Shown here in pieces: positions 1-10,676 of a DNA stretch of 64,000 nucleotides (positions within the stretch are counted from its first letter, which is position 1; every line of letters begins with the position of its first letter). The notes beneath the pieces were generated by a model. The model was given only the letters and a program-made list of their open reading frames with translations, did not search any database and was not told the DNA's origin. The stretch is from Parietichytrium sp. I65-24A. Lineage: Eukaryota > Sar > Bigyra > Thraustochytrida > Thraustochytriidae. Both the position numbers and the translations under genes were made by a program. The DNA lies in contig BLSF01000046.1 of assembly GCA_012862575.1 (NCBI GenBank), positions 62,001-126,000 of the forward strand, written 5' to 3'.

Positions 1-396
1 TGAAAGGAGCTTTTTGAGCCCGGCACTAGGGAAGAGGTGAAGCCGTTCAACAAGAAATGGATTATACTCTGGAGCATCCAAATCAAACTCGCCTTAAGGG
101 ACCGGCCGGACGTCGCCAGTCCTCAGCATGGACGGCTATCGGGACAATGCTTTGCCGGCCAGCTGGAACGAGGCGATCCTTTCTGTTACCGCGCCATCCG
201 TCACGAGTCGCGTCGGGCACGACATCGCCTTCTATACTGAGACGCAAAAAAGAAGCGGTCTTCTCCAACATCTGGGGCAATCTGAGGCAACAGCAGCAAG
301 CGAGCAAGGGTATTCCTATTTTGCAAACACGAGAGTGGGAGACATGTCTATGGTAAAGATCGCTGCCCAGCGCCATTCGGATTCATGTGCGACTGA

Positions 397-696
397 TCAC
401 ATTTTTGAATGCCGAGCTCGTATGCTTGCGTTGTTCTTTCCATAAACGGCGATCTCCATTCCTGTATTGTCCGTGACCCAGTACCCAGATAGCCGCTGGA
501 GATCACGCTTGTATTCTATTTCAGCAGGTGCAGCGAGAAGGACAATCCAAGCATGCGCCACCTCTGTCGCATCACAAACGGGTTGCTTTTGCCTGTGCCG
601 TGGGCGTCCGCCCACCGCTCTCCTTTCCCTATTTGTTTGCTGTTCTGCCCTTCCGTTCTTCCTTACGTCTTTCTCCACTGACGATCCCAATGTCAT
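397..696 (-). CDS. Possible small or partial protein, unrecognised
   Basis: An ATG-started minus frame of 99 codons. The first 35 residues are basic and low in complexity; the rest reads like ordinary protein, with a hydrophobic stretch (AWIVLLAAPAE) followed by a mixed polar segment ending in HSKM and a TGA. No family is recognised. It may equally be the last exon of a split gene or a chance frame. There is no supporting neighbour or conserved motif. Confidence 0.2.
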   Translation of the reverse strand: MTLGSSVEKDVRKNGRAEQQTNRERRAVGGRPRHRQKQPVCDATEVAHAWIVLLAAPAEIEYKRDLQRLSGYWVTDNTGMEIAVYGKNNASIRARHSKM

Positions 697-1624
697 TTCA
701 TCTTTACGATGATCAAATGTTGTTATCACGCTCTAACATAAAACGCTAATGAAACGGGGGTACGCGCGGCACACACAGTCAGTACTCGAGTGGAGGTGTT
801 GCTTTGCACGCTCAGTTCTACGGAGAGGAGTAGAGCTGCAGTAAGACAAGAAGGCACTTGGTCGCACTGGGCAAGAATAAGCTTTCCTATAATTACTACT
901 GTAAGAAGTGTAGTTTTAATGAGTTGATGTTCAGTCAAATTTTGATTGAACATGTGAAGAAAAAGAAAGCACTTTGGCTTATTATTGCATTCATCGGTTC
1001 TTTCTTGAACCATCTTTAACTTAGCTTAATTGAAAAAAAAGAAAGAAATCATGAACCAAAAACACGAATCATAGCAATGCAATGCCGGGACGCCGTGCGG
1101 AACAATATTTACAAATATGTTTCATCTATATCACAATATCATAGTATCCACAAATACGCACCCTCTCTGCGTGTGGCCGCGGCAGCCACCCAAACACTAA
1201 CAGTGCGCTAGTCCCTCATAGCCCTTCTTCTCACCAACAGAAAAGCGTCCTCGCGCACATCGCAGAATACCTCCCTCACCCCGCGGACAAAGAGGACCCT
1301 TCCTTCTCCCAGCAGCGAGGACGAAATCCCCCCCCCCAAAAAACAAGAAGAAGAAAGCAGCGCCGCGCGCCCCGTACCCCCCATCGCCCTTTTCCAAGTC
1401 CACTCCCCGCGACACAGTACGCGAGGTGTACGCGAGGTGTACGCGCACCAGGAACAGAAGGAACAATTCGCCGAGGGCTACTGGCCGCGTGGAGGATTGG
1501 GTAACACGTACTTTTGTATGCTTGTTGACACGTACAAATTTGCAATTTCGCAGTGTCGCAGTGTCGCAGTTTGGTGGTCGGAGATATAGATATAGATATC
1601 TATATATTAAATTCGTGTCGGAGC

Positions 1625-1692
1625 ATTGATTGATTGATTGATTCATTGATTGATTGATCGATTGGAGCATTGGAGCATTGATTGATTGGAGT
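1625..1692. repeat. (TTGA)n tetranucleotide repeat
   Basis: Imperfect TTGA/TTCA tetranucleotide repeat with interspersed GGAGCATT units, ending about 30 bp before the ATG at 1724. It probably lies in the 5' untranslated or promoter region of that gene. Confidence 0.85.
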
Positions 1693-1723
1693 ATTGATCG
1701 ATTTGATTGTCGATTATCGAAAG

Positions 1724-2179
1724 ATGCAGCGCGCGGCAGCAATAAGAAGGATGGGCGAGAGCTCGAAGTTTGCGTCTCGCAGGAGTGGCATGTATGCGGG
1801 ACAAAGTGCTCGTGGTCTCGCAGGAATTAATACCGCGAAGAAGAAGCAGCAAAAGTTGGCCAATACCTCGGATGTCGCACATGGCGATGTGTCCGCCAAT
1901 CAGTGGGGTGCGCAGTTTCTCAAGGTGGACGACACTCGCTCGGGAGCCCTTCACGGAGAGGAGCTCGAGAAGTCCAAGGTCGTGGCCGCAGAGTACAACC
2001 GCGGCATGAACCGAAGGGATCTGCGCATGAAGATGGAGATCTCCAGGAGGACTGTGCTTAAGATTGCGGCAATGGAGGCGCTCCCGGAGGATCTGGTCGC
2101 TGAAGTGATGGCCAAGCCAGCTAATATGCCGCCTCTGCACAGGCCCATGATCTACTGGACACCGCCAAATGAGATCTAA
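1724..2179 (+). CDS. Small basic protein of unknown function
   Basis: A 151-residue single-exon frame. The ATG at 1724 was chosen because upstream in-frame codons run into the TTGA repeat and contain no ATG. The N-terminus (MQRAAAIRRMGE) is basic and free of acidic residues for ten positions, as in a mitochondrial presequence. The middle is polar. The C-terminal half has a basic amphipathic stretch (RGMNRRDLRMKMEISRR) and ends with a proline- and aromatic-rich tail (LHRPMIYWTPP). The composition would suit a mitochondrial ribosomal or assembly protein, but no family is recognised. It converges on the coiled-coil gene, with 415 bp between stop codons. Confidence 0.7.
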   Translation: MQRAAAIRRMGESSKFASRRSGMYAGQSARGLAGINTAKKKQQKLANTSDVAHGDVSANQWGAQFLKVDDTRSGALHGEELEKSKVVAAEYNRGMNRRDLRMKMEISRRTVLKIAAMEALPEDLVAEVMAKPANMPPLHRPMIYWTPPNEI

Positions 2180-2594
2180 GATGGTTCAAGGCTAGATCCG
2201 GAAGGGGGGAACACATGAAATGAAGATTCGATTGGGCACTGATTGGGTTTGGGAATGGGCGAGCTATAGAATAGACGGTGGGTGAATGGATGAATGGATG
2301 GATGAATGAATGAAAAAGTAAAGCATTGAGTTTAGTGTATGGATTTCTCCTGACTTGATTCAGCGGCAACTCCCACTTTGGAGGTGCCAATATCTTCCTT
2401 GGTCCAAATGAAATAAGTGAAAGAAAGACTCTCTGCACACCTCTCCTCCTGGAACGCCGGTGACCCGAGCGAGACTTCCCTTTGTTAATTTGAATATAAA
2501 AGTTCAATTCATGAACCTCCGAGGATAGCTCTCGCTCAGGCTTTCTCTCTATCGCCACTACTTCCTCTGCTTGTGAGAAGGAATGGCACTTGAA
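2180..2594. other. Convergent spacer
   Basis: The 3' sides of the small basic protein gene and the coiled-coil gene meet here. It holds a short TGGATGAATGAATG repeat near 2284-2312 and otherwise nothing recognisable. Both 3' UTRs must end within 415 bp. Confidence 0.7.
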
Positions 2595-5180
2595 CTACTT
2601 TTCACTTCCTCCGGCATGTTTGAGGCTGCCAACGGCCGCTCCCGCGACGCCTCGAATGTCGCTTTTCTTTTCCTCCGGCTTCTTCTTCGTCTTTGACTTT
2701 GGCGACCATGGAACAAATTTGGGAGCCTTTTGCTCTGTCAGCTTGCCGTGGCCAGGCTTCTTCACGGGGGGCTCTGGCTTATACGTGCGCGCGCCAAGAG
2801 ACGCGGCTTGATCGGCATCTTGAGAGACAGACTCGCCGCTCTTCTGCTCTTCCAGAGATGCATCTGCCGTGTCCTCGGCACCGTAGAGCGAGATACCTTT
2901 CCACATCTCTTGGCGCTGACCATGGATCACCGCATCTCCAATCTGCAGATTGTTGAGGCGGTTATAAGCACTTTCATCGGATGCATCACCTTTGCCACTC
3001 AGTATGCTCCGAGGGAGCTCGCTCTTTGCCGAAAGGTATGCAGTGTTGACTTTCTTGAACTTTTTCAAGTACTCTATGCCACGAGCAAGCTCGACGACCT
3101 CAGCACGATCCATCCGCTCGAAATCAGGTAAATCACCAGCCAGCATCCGTCTCCACTTGCCAGGAACCTTGGCTTTAACGCGGGCCTCAACTTTTGAGCT
3201 CTTCTTACTCTTCTGGGAACCCTCGGATGAAACCACGTCCAACATGGCGTCCCCGGTGCTGCTGAGCTCCGCCGTGCGTTCATCAATCCCAACAATCGAG
3301 TCTTCGGGCGCTAATCCCTCAAGCGCTTGCATGGCGCTCCCGTCGTCCATCCCTATCCCTTCGGGGCCAACCTCCAGTACCCTTTGCAGGGTTGCAATGG
3401 CCCCCCGGAAATTCGCCGGTTCTACTTGGGTGGAGCTTTTGGAAGGTTTGGAAACGGAAGAAGTGACCGAACCACTGGCCTTACCCTGAATCCTATAGTA
3501 CAATATTTTTGACAACGTCTGAAACATCGCACGGAGCTCGTCGTCCTTGCTTCTAGCCAATGTCCTTGACTGTTCAAGCTGCTGTGTCTGAATGATACTC
3601 GACTGCTGCAACGAACGGTATTGATGTAAGATATTCTCGTACTTGCGAGAAACTGAGGCTTGTTTTGCGCGCAAACCAGAGACCTCAATTGAAAGCCGCT
3701 TGACCAGGTTGGGAAGCGTCTCATCAGAGTCTCCTTTGGCTCGAAATTTAAGACGCACGATACGATGTCTGAGATCTTGCTTCTCCTGGTTGAGTTTTTC
3801 ACGAGCCTCATGGGCCTCCTGCAGCAAATCCTGGAGGTGTTGCAAATCCTTCATATGCCGGTCTTCGCGCTGGGAAATTTGCTCTAGGCGCTTCTCCCCT
3901 GTCTCGTTTGCCATAGAGAGCTGCTCCTCGAGTTGCCGAATTGCCATTTTGTGCTTCTCCTCAGAAAGTTCCATAGAACTTATCTCCTTGCGGAGCTCGT
4001 TGACCACGTCTCTTTGGTTTGCTTCGGTTCGAAGCCTCATTTCCTCCAGAGAGTCCAAGTGGGACCTTCGCAACTGTTCAAGTTCGTGCTCGTGCTTGAG
4101 CAACACTGTCTGTAAGTCGGATCCCTCAATAAGGTTCATGATCTTGGCATCCTTTGCGATCATCATGGCATCAAAGTGCTGGTCCTTGGCTTTGATAATA
4201 TACTTGATCTCCTCCTCGTACTTGTCAGTTTGAGAGTTCAACTTGTCCTCAAGCTTCTTGGCCTCCGTCGCGAACAAATACTCGGCGGTCTGCCTGTACT
4301 CCTGAAACTGGGTCTGCAAAGCTCTTACTACCTCGCGCTGTTCGCGCAATAATTGCTGCTTGTCCTCGAATTGTATCAGCCTCATATTCTCTAATTGTTG
4401 CTTTAGCTTTGTGTACTCGTCCATTTTAGCTTTGCGCTCCATGTTCCACTCTGCGCGCACCGTTTCAGTGTGTTCCTCGTACTCAAGCTTGAGGTCATCG
4501 AGGATTTGCTTGTGCCCCAACAAATTCATGTGCAGGTCTGACTGTATTCGATTCGTGTTATCAGCGAGCAAAAGCAGTTGCCTACGGTTCCGATTAGTCT
4601 CCCGTCGAGCAGCTGTCATGTCGCTCTTCTGCTTCCCAATCAGTTTAGCCTCCATCTCCAGACTGCCTAGAATGTCCTCCTTCGCTGCGAGAGACTCTTT
4701 GAGTGTCATTTGGTTTGCTTCCAACTCCCGGACAAGCTCGTTCAGCCTACGATTTTCCTCTTCGTATTGAAAAGCCACAGCTTTTACGTTCTCTAAACTC
4801 TCGTAGAGCACTTCGAGCCGAGCGCTCTGGGCCTGTTTTTCGTTCTTGGCCATCTCCATGCCTCGTCGGAGATCGTTTAGCTCGGACTGCATCTCCTCTT
4901 TCTCGTACTCGAGCGACTCCTTGGCGACTTGCAGCTGCTCCGCACGGTGCTCCCGCTGAGCCACCTGCTGCTTCAACTGCACTAGTTCCGAGTCGACATT
5001 TGCCCCTTCGCCTTGTGGGCCTTGGTTTTCTGCTCGCGCTTTGCGGTACTTGATCTTGAGGTCCTTTAGCTCTTCCTCCGTCTGCTTCTGCAAGACGCTT
5101 TGATTGTCGAACTTGAGCTGCAGCTCTCGCAGCTGACTCCGCAGCGTGTTGATCGTGCGATACGTTTGTGAGTCCTCCAT
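2595..5180 (-). CDS. Long coiled-coil protein, possibly ciliary or basal-body
   Basis: An 861-residue intronless protein with an ATG at 5180. Residues about 5-560 are almost unbroken heptad-type coiled coil rich in E, K, Q, L and R, with no globular domain. A short less helical stretch (KDAKIMNLIEGSDLQ, near residue 345) interrupts it and looks like a conserved landmark of cilium-associated coiled-coil proteins. After about residue 560 the chain is low in complexity (SGSVTSSVSKPSKSSTQ), followed by a mixed region and a very basic, proline-rich tail (PPVKKPGHGK, KSKTKKKPEEKK). A structural or scaffolding role is likely. The basal-body link is a guess from the general look and from IFT genes nearby; myosin-tail-like or golgin-like proteins are alternatives. 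Confidence 0.8.
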   Translation of the reverse strand: MEDSQTYRTINTLRSQLRELQLKFDNQSVLQKQTEEELKDLKIKYRKARAENQGPQGEGANVDSELVQLKQQVAQREHRAEQLQVAKESLEYEKEEMQSELNDLRRGMEMAKNEKQAQSARLEVLYESLENVKAVAFQYEEENRRLNELVRELEANQMTLKESLAAKEDILGSLEMEAKLIGKQKSDMTAARRETNRNRRQLLLLADNTNRIQSDLHMNLLGHKQILDDLKLEYEEHTETVRAEWNMERKAKMDEYTKLKQQLENMRLIQFEDKQQLLREQREVVRALQTQFQEYRQTAEYLFATEAKKLEDKLNSQTDKYEEEIKYIIKAKDQHFDAMMIAKDAKIMNLIEGSDLQTVLLKHEHELEQLRRSHLDSLEEMRLRTEANQRDVVNELRKEISSMELSEEKHKMAIRQLEEQLSMANETGEKRLEQISQREDRHMKDLQHLQDLLQEAHEAREKLNQEKQDLRHRIVRLKFRAKGDSDETLPNLVKRLSIEVSGLRAKQASVSRKYENILHQYRSLQQSSIIQTQQLEQSRTLARSKDDELRAMFQTLSKILYYRIQGKASGSVTSSVSKPSKSSTQVEPANFRGAIATLQRVLEVGPEGIGMDDGSAMQALEGLAPEDSIVGIDERTAELSSTGDAMLDVVSSEGSQKSKKSSKVEARVKAKVPGKWRRMLAGDLPDFERMDRAEVVELARGIEYLKKFKKVNTAYLSAKSELPRSILSGKGDASDESAYNRLNNLQIGDAVIHGQRQEMWKGISLYGAEDTADASLEEQKSGESVSQDADQAASLGARTYKPEPPVKKPGHGKLTEQKAPKFVPWSPKSKTKKKPEEKKSDIRGVAGAAVGSLKHAGGSEK

Positions 5181-5696
5181 TCTGCCCCCACTCAGCGCAC
5201 CACGTGCGAGTTACTGTTCACCGCCGCTTGCCACGGTCAACCTCGCACATCAACCGTTCTCCGCACTCCCTCCCTCACAGCAACCAGATGAAACAACAGC
5301 TGAGAGGTCAAATGCGACCAAGAGCGTTTCGTGCGGCCCTTGCTTTGCGGTCGGTAGCAAGTTATCAGCGCATGCGATCGACCCCAACAGGGCAGAGTCT
5401 CAATGCCGAGAGGAACACGCAACCCCCGACTGCAAGTAAGTCCCGTGCAAGCCAATCTAACGCACAAACTCCCGTAGCTGCCGTTTGCAAAAGTTTCGTG
5501 CCCGAGCACTCCACGCGTCCAATATCACTAAAAACTGGCACCGTGAACGCCGCCTGCTTGTTCCGTGCGTGCGCAATCAGCGCTCTCAGTCTCAATGAGA
5601 AGAACGAGGTGATTCAACTTGACCTCCTCTCCGTCCTGTGGCTCCGATTGTGCGCACTGGCACCGCGCGCGAGCGAAGTTTAAGTTTGTGTGGCCA

Positions 5697-5716
5697 ATGC
5701 CAATGCCAATGCCAAT
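5697..5716. repeat. (GCCAAT)n repeat
   Basis: About three and a half hexamer units in a divergent promoter region. A related hexamer expands inside two coding regions of this window (ClpB and pecanex). Confidence 0.8.
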
Positions 5717-6679
5717 GTATATGTGTATATATATGTACACAAAACTACAATGCAATGCACTCACTCTCCGCGCGAGGGCAAGAGCTCCAGGAGCTGAGAG
5801 ACGGCGTTCGACTCGTTATCTAACCTGCAAGTCGCATTGCCAACTAAACACTCGCAGTCCAATCGCTTTCTCAACTTTGTCAGGATTTTCATTCACTCTT
5901 TGCCATGATTGATTGACTGACCGTCTCCGTGAGTCTACTGTCTATTTTCGCATTATTCTTTCATTTTGCCATTCAATGAATGCATGCACCATAAAATCAT
6001 ATATTTACAAAAAGAAGAAACTTTTGGCAAAAGCAGAACACAGACAGGGCCTCGTCTCGTCCTACTTTGCCAAATGTGTCTCGCAAATCATGGAGATGAC
6101 AGATTTGACAGATGACCGTTACCGGCTAGTCACCCCTCGTCACTTTTGTCCCTCCGTTACGCGAACCGAGCGCTCGCCGTCTGAGTCTTGACTCTCAATC
6201 TCTCTTGAAAGTCCGTATTTATGGCATAAGAGTTACCGCTAGATAAGAGAGCGGGTTCTCCTAGGCGCAATTTCGTGAGCGAATGGGTGGCCGCCGTACA
6301 GATCGTGTGTGCAAAAGCCCAAACAAAACAAAACAAAAATGGATTAATTTTTGTTTATGTTTTTTACTTTTTGGACTTGTGTATACTTGTGTTCACTCTC
6401 TCTCTCTCTCTTCCTCTTGTCACTTTAAAAGTGCCGGCCGTACATCGCAAAAGGCATCCTCGGCAACGAGTGTGTGCGCGCTGTGGTGGCCAAGGACATA
6501 GTTATTGTTAGAGGGGATCGATCAGCGCAGCGCAGGGCAGGGCAGGATCCTGAGGAGAAGAAAGGCGGCGCGGAGGTCTCGGTGCGAATTTCATGCTGGG
6601 GAGAAGGTCCGCGGCGGAAGGTGTGCGTCTGCGCCGCGATTATTGGCCGCGATTATTGGCCGCGAGGAGTGCTCTCCGT

Positions 6680-6714
6680 GTGTTTGTTTGTTTGTTTGTT
6701 TGTTTGTTTGTTTT
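6680..6714. repeat. (GTTT)n microsatellite
   Basis: About eight tandem GTTT units. A second array of the same unit lies at 49066-49107. Confidence 0.9.
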
Positions 6715-7052
6715 TAGCGAGCAAGTTCGTTTTGATCCGCGGAGATAGACGCATTCAAAGCCAGGTTTTGGGAGGTTTGATTTTCTTTGGGAGGGCGTGC
6801 TGCATCGAATTGAGGGCCTGATTTGCTGCAAGTTGTTGCGGATATCCGGGTTTCCGGACTCCTGACTGTGTTGTTGGATTGGATTGGAATAGATTGGATT
6901 GGATTCGATTGGGAAAAAGGAAAGAATAGGAGAAGGCGGCAGCTGCATTGATGCTTTTATGAGGAAGGGTGGAACGGGGACAAGAAGCTGCTTCCGCTCG
7001 TGTTCATTGGCTCATTGGGTAGTGGGAGAGGGGCATTATTATTATTCCGACT

Positions 7053-10000
7053 ATGCTTTCGAATAAATTAAACAGAGCCCCCAGCCTGGGGCGGCTCCTC
7101 GGGGCGGTTGGGAATGAACGCGGGAGATTGCACTCTTTCCACGTTGTCAGATGGCTTTCCGCCAAGCGGGCAAAAGAAGTCGAGGAGCTCTATCAGCGCA
7201 AAGACCCCATCTCACATGTTTTAGAACGGCCACAAATGTATGTTGGCAACGTCGAGGCCACGCGCGAGGATCTGTTCTCCGTCAGTGGAAAGCGGGTGAA
7301 ATTTGGCGAAGTAAACTACGTGCCGGCGCTCGTCAAGATTTTTGACGAGATTTTAGTAAATGCAGCAGATAATGTCGAGCGGAAGGCTGGGATCCAAAAC
7401 ATTTGGGTAGACATCTCATCCAGTCCGAGGAGCTTTTCTGTGGAAAACGATGGACGAGGGGTTCCTGTGCGCCTCCACCAGAAGGAAAAACTCTACGTCC
7501 CGGAGCTCGTGTTTGGGCATTTGTTGACAGGGTCCAACTTTGACGATACTTCCGATCGTTTCACAGGAGGTCGGCACGGATACGGGGCAAAGCTGACCAA
7601 TATTATGTCAAACTCTTTCAAGGTGCAGACATTCGACTCCGAGGCGGGAAAATTATTTGAGATGGATTGGGTTAATCATATGAACAAGGTGCAGGATCCC
7701 GTAGTCGTGGATTGCAACCCTGCAGAATTTAAGAAGAGGTTTGATCGGCCTTGCAAAGACTTTACAAAGGTCGAATTCGTACCTGACATGTCTCTTTTTG
7801 GCAATAGTGCCCGCACGGAGGCCGGATCCATCGCTGTGATGAAGAGGCGTGTTCACGATATAGCAGGTATTCTTGCCGCCTACGGTGTGAAGGTTCACCT
7901 GAATGGTGAGCAAATAGTATACAAAGACTTTGGTGATTATTCGATGTCTCTTGCCAATGCCCTGGGCAACACCAAGATTCCGCGGGGTGCTTTTCATAAG
8001 GACGACTTCGCTCAAATTTATGTCTCAGCAACCCCGACAGGACAGTCGTTTTCGATGGGGTTTGTCAACAATGTTGCCACTAACTTTGGAGGGACCCATG
8101 TAAATGCCGCAGTGGCAAGTATTTGCAAAGGCCTTGCAGCCAAACTTAATACCTCGTTGAGGACAAGCCAAAATTCAGAGCAGATAACCCCCAGCATGGT
8201 GAAGAAGCACCTGGCAATTTTTCTTGCCGCCCGGGTTCCGAACCCGACGTTTGATTCTCAAACAAAAGACAGACTGACTAACGTGATTCGCCAGACCCAT
8301 CCCATTCGAAACGTTCCGGATGCCTTCCTATCGTCAATACTTGACAAGACAAATTTGTCTCGGCTTATTGCTGACGATCTGCAGCGGAAAAACCGCAACG
8401 CTCTTGTTCGTTCGGTGAGAAACGTTTCAGCTCAACGGAAACTTATGAGCATTCCAAAGCTCGAAGATGCCACTCTCGCAGGAACGAGGCAAGCGGCGGA
8501 TTGTACACTAATATTGACAGAAGGAGACTCTGCCAAGTCTCTTGCGGTTGCCGGCCTGGCGGTGGTTGGCCGCGAGCGCTATGGCGTTTTTCCGCTTCGA
8601 GGAAAAATGCTCAATGTGAGGGATGCCTCCACCCGTCAGCTCCTGAAAAATGCTGAAATTACGAATCTCTGTCAGATTCTTGGCCTGGATTTCAACACGA
8701 CGTACACAACTGAAAAGCAGCGCAAATCGATTCGCTACGGGCGGGTTCTCATCATGGCCGATCAGGATTACGATGGTTCGCACATCAAGGGGCTCTTGAT
8801 CAATTTCTTTCACAATTTTTGGCCGGAATTGCTCAAGACAGACGGGTTTCTTGCGGAGTTTGTTACTCCTCTGTTGAAAGTCAGCAATCGCAAAGGTGAT
8901 ACCAAAAGCTTTTTCACTGTGCCGGAGTACAACGAATGGGCCCAGCAGGACGGGTTGGTTGACGGGCCGTGGAGAACAAAGTACTACAAAGGTTTGGGAA
9001 CAAGTACCTCGGCAGAGGCACGAGAGTACTTTCGGGCCCTCGACAAACACACTTTGCAATTTGTCTGGGCGAACGCAAAGCGAGCGCAACGGAAAAAAGG
9101 CGAAGCCTTTTCCCTGGAGAGTACGGATCCCAATGAGTGGATCGACATGGCGTTCTCAACCTCCAGAGCAGCAGACCGCAAATACTGGCTCTCAGAGTCT
9201 CTGGCGATGGGAAATAAGCTCGGCTATGTGGATCATTCAAAGGACTTTCTGAGTTACAGGGATTTTGTCTCCAAAGAGCTTGTGCTGTACTCTCAGCACG
9301 ACACTGGGCGCAGTATCCCCAGCATGATTGACGGCCTAAAGCCTTCCCAGCGGAAAGTTCTTTACGCAGCGCTGAAGAGGAACCTGGAGAAAGAAATCAA
9401 AGTCGTGCAGCTTGCGGGATTTTGCGGGGAGCAGACAGCTTATCATCACGGGGAGAGCTCGCTCCACTCCACAATCATCAACATGGCGCAAGACTACGTC
9501 GGATCCAACAACTTGCCTCTCTTGACCCCCGGCGGTCAGTTTGGAACGCGCTTACAAGGTGGGAAAGACGCGGCTAGTCCGAGGTACATTTTCACTTCCC
9601 TGCAGCCATATACACGCCTTTTGTTTCCGCGCGCTGACGACGATCTACTGAAATACAACGTAGATGATGGACTTGTTGTTGAGCCTGAGGTGTACATGCC
9701 GATCGTCCCCCTGGTCTTAATTAACGGAGCGGAAGGGATTGGGACGGGGTGGTCCACTTACGTTCCGTCACACCACCCTTTGGAAGTCATCGACACGCTG
9801 CTCGATATGCTTCAAGGCCGAAAAGTCAAAGGCCTTAAGCCCAGCTTCATTGGCTTTAAGGGCATAATTGAGCCTGTTCGCAAAAGCTACGTTGACGGGT
9901 TCACTGTGCGCGGCAACATGGACATTCTGCGCGAAGTTGGGCCTAATGGCAAGGAAGTCTCCTGCTTGAACATCACAGAGCTGCCCGTTGGCGTATGGAC

Positions 10001-10676
10001 TGAGGACTTCAAGAATCGGGTGGGCGTTCTCGCTTCCGAAGGACTGATCGACTCGATGGTGGAGGAACATACTGAGGACCAAGTTCGCTTCAAGCTTTAC
10101 CTTGCGGCAGATTCCGACACCAGCGTTGGTTACTGGAGGAACACGCTGCGCATGGACAAAAAGATGAATGCGTCTAATATGCATCTTTTTAACTCCCAGC
10201 ACTGCATCCAGCAATACAAGAAGCCACTCGAGATAATTGCAGAGTACTTTCCGGTACGACTCGACTTTTACGGAAAGCGTAAAGAGCATTTGCTCAACGA
10301 GTTGGAGAGGACAGTCCGCAAGCTTTCTAATCAGATGAGATTTACGGAGGCAGTCTGTAGTGGGGAGCTGTCAATCTCCAAGAAAGCCCGACGGGACTTG
10401 CTTGCCGAACTGGAAGATCAAAGGTATGATCCAGCGACAGCGTTTACGGACGACGAGGTGCCGAGGGGCCAAGTCTACGATTACCTTCTGAATTCTCCAA
10501 TCTGGGATCTCACCGCAGAACGTGTAGATGCACTCGAGAAAAGACTCGCCGATCGAAGGCTAGCGTACGAGACACTTTTGAGCAAAACTCCGGAGAAACT
10601 CTGGGAGGAAGATTTACTCGTTCTTCGAAATGCTGTGGAAGCCTATCTGGTGGAGCGAGAAAGCTCAAAAGTCTGA
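7053..10676 (+). CDS. TOP2: DNA topoisomerase II, probably organelle-targeted
   Basis: A 1207-residue ATP-dependent eukaryotic-type topoisomerase II, which passes one duplex through a transient double-strand break. The first ~40 residues are basic, Ser/Arg-rich and nearly free of acid, as in a mitochondrial presequence. Next come a GHKL ATPase (DEILVNAADN, GGRHGYGAKL), a TOPRIM domain with the catalytic Glu490 in TEGDSA and metal-binding Asp570/Asp572/Asp574 in DQDYDG, and the cleavage core with the active tyrosine at about 845 in SPRYIFT. The chain ends soon after the core helices, lacking the long charged C-terminal domain of nuclear TOP2. No intron is present. Presequence plus missing tail suggest service to mitochondrial DNA; a dual or nuclear role is not excluded. 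Confidence 0.96.
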   Translation: MLSNKLNRAPSLGRLLGAVGNERGRLHSFHVVRWLSAKRAKEVEELYQRKDPISHVLERPQMYVGNVEATREDLFSVSGKRVKFGEVNYVPALVKIFDEILVNAADNVERKAGIQNIWVDISSSPRSFSVENDGRGVPVRLHQKEKLYVPELVFGHLLTGSNFDDTSDRFTGGRHGYGAKLTNIMSNSFKVQTFDSEAGKLFEMDWVNHMNKVQDPVVVDCNPAEFKKRFDRPCKDFTKVEFVPDMSLFGNSARTEAGSIAVMKRRVHDIAGILAAYGVKVHLNGEQIVYKDFGDYSMSLANALGNTKIPRGAFHKDDFAQIYVSATPTGQSFSMGFVNNVATNFGGTHVNAAVASICKGLAAKLNTSLRTSQNSEQITPSMVKKHLAIFLAARVPNPTFDSQTKDRLTNVIRQTHPIRNVPDAFLSSILDKTNLSRLIADDLQRKNRNALVRSVRNVSAQRKLMSIPKLEDATLAGTRQAADCTLILTEGDSAKSLAVAGLAVVGRERYGVFPLRGKMLNVRDASTRQLLKNAEITNLCQILGLDFNTTYTTEKQRKSIRYGRVLIMADQDYDGSHIKGLLINFFHNFWPELLKTDGFLAEFVTPLLKVSNRKGDTKSFFTVPEYNEWAQQDGLVDGPWRTKYYKGLGTSTSAEAREYFRALDKHTLQFVWANAKRAQRKKGEAFSLESTDPNEWIDMAFSTSRAADRKYWLSESLAMGNKLGYVDHSKDFLSYRDFVSKELVLYSQHDTGRSIPSMIDGLKPSQRKVLYAALKRNLEKEIKVVQLAGFCGEQTAYHHGESSLHSTIINMAQDYVGSNNLPLLTPGGQFGTRLQGGKDAASPRYIFTSLQPYTRLLFPRADDDLLKYNVDDGLVVEPEVYMPIVPLVLINGAEGIGTGWSTYVPSHHPLEVIDTLLDMLQGRKVKGLKPSFIGFKGIIEPVRKSYVDGFTVRGNMDILREVGPNGKEVSCLNITELPVGVWTEDFKNRVGVLASEGLIDSMVEEHTEDQVRFKLYLAADSDTSVGYWRNTLRMDKKMNASNMHLFNSQHCIQQYKKPLEIIAEYFPVRLDFYGKRKEHLLNELERTVRKLSNQMRFTEAVCSGELSISKKARRDLLAELEDQRYDPATAFTDDEVPRGQVYDYLLNSPIWDLTAERVDALEKRLADRRLAYETLLSKTPEKLWEEDLLVLRNAVEAYLVERESSKV

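Larger units (their letters stand above)
1..1723. other. Left-edge region without a resolved gene
   Basis: No frame is long enough or clean enough to name a gene. Two minus-strand stretches look weakly coding: 397-696 (ATG at 696, 99 codons, with a well-composed last 60 residues) and about 1-90, which is open to the window edge in one frame. They could be exons of a gene that continues to the left, but no phase-consistent splice pair links them. From about 1000 to 1700 the DNA turns into homopolymer and tetranucleotide-rich spacer, ending in a TTGA-type repeat just before the next gene. Confidence 0.5.
5181..7052. other. Divergent 5' spacer
   Basis: 1.9 kb between the coiled-coil gene and the topoisomerase gene, expected to hold both promoters. 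Visible content: GCCAAT repeats at 5697-5716, a CT tract near 6397-6412, a (GTTT)n run at 6680-6714 and GGATT units at about 6873-6910. Short frames of up to 171 codons occur but have promoter-like composition and no recognisable protein. Confidence 0.65.

Noticed and set aside
5168-5683. 171-codon plus frame upstream of the coiled-coil gene
   Set aside because: Starts at a non-ATG codon, is Ser/Arg/Pro-biased and lies in a divergent promoter region; no protein features.
8508-9089. Long minus-strand frame opposite topoisomerase II
   Set aside because: It is fully antisense to a well-conserved enzyme core and shows only shadow composition.
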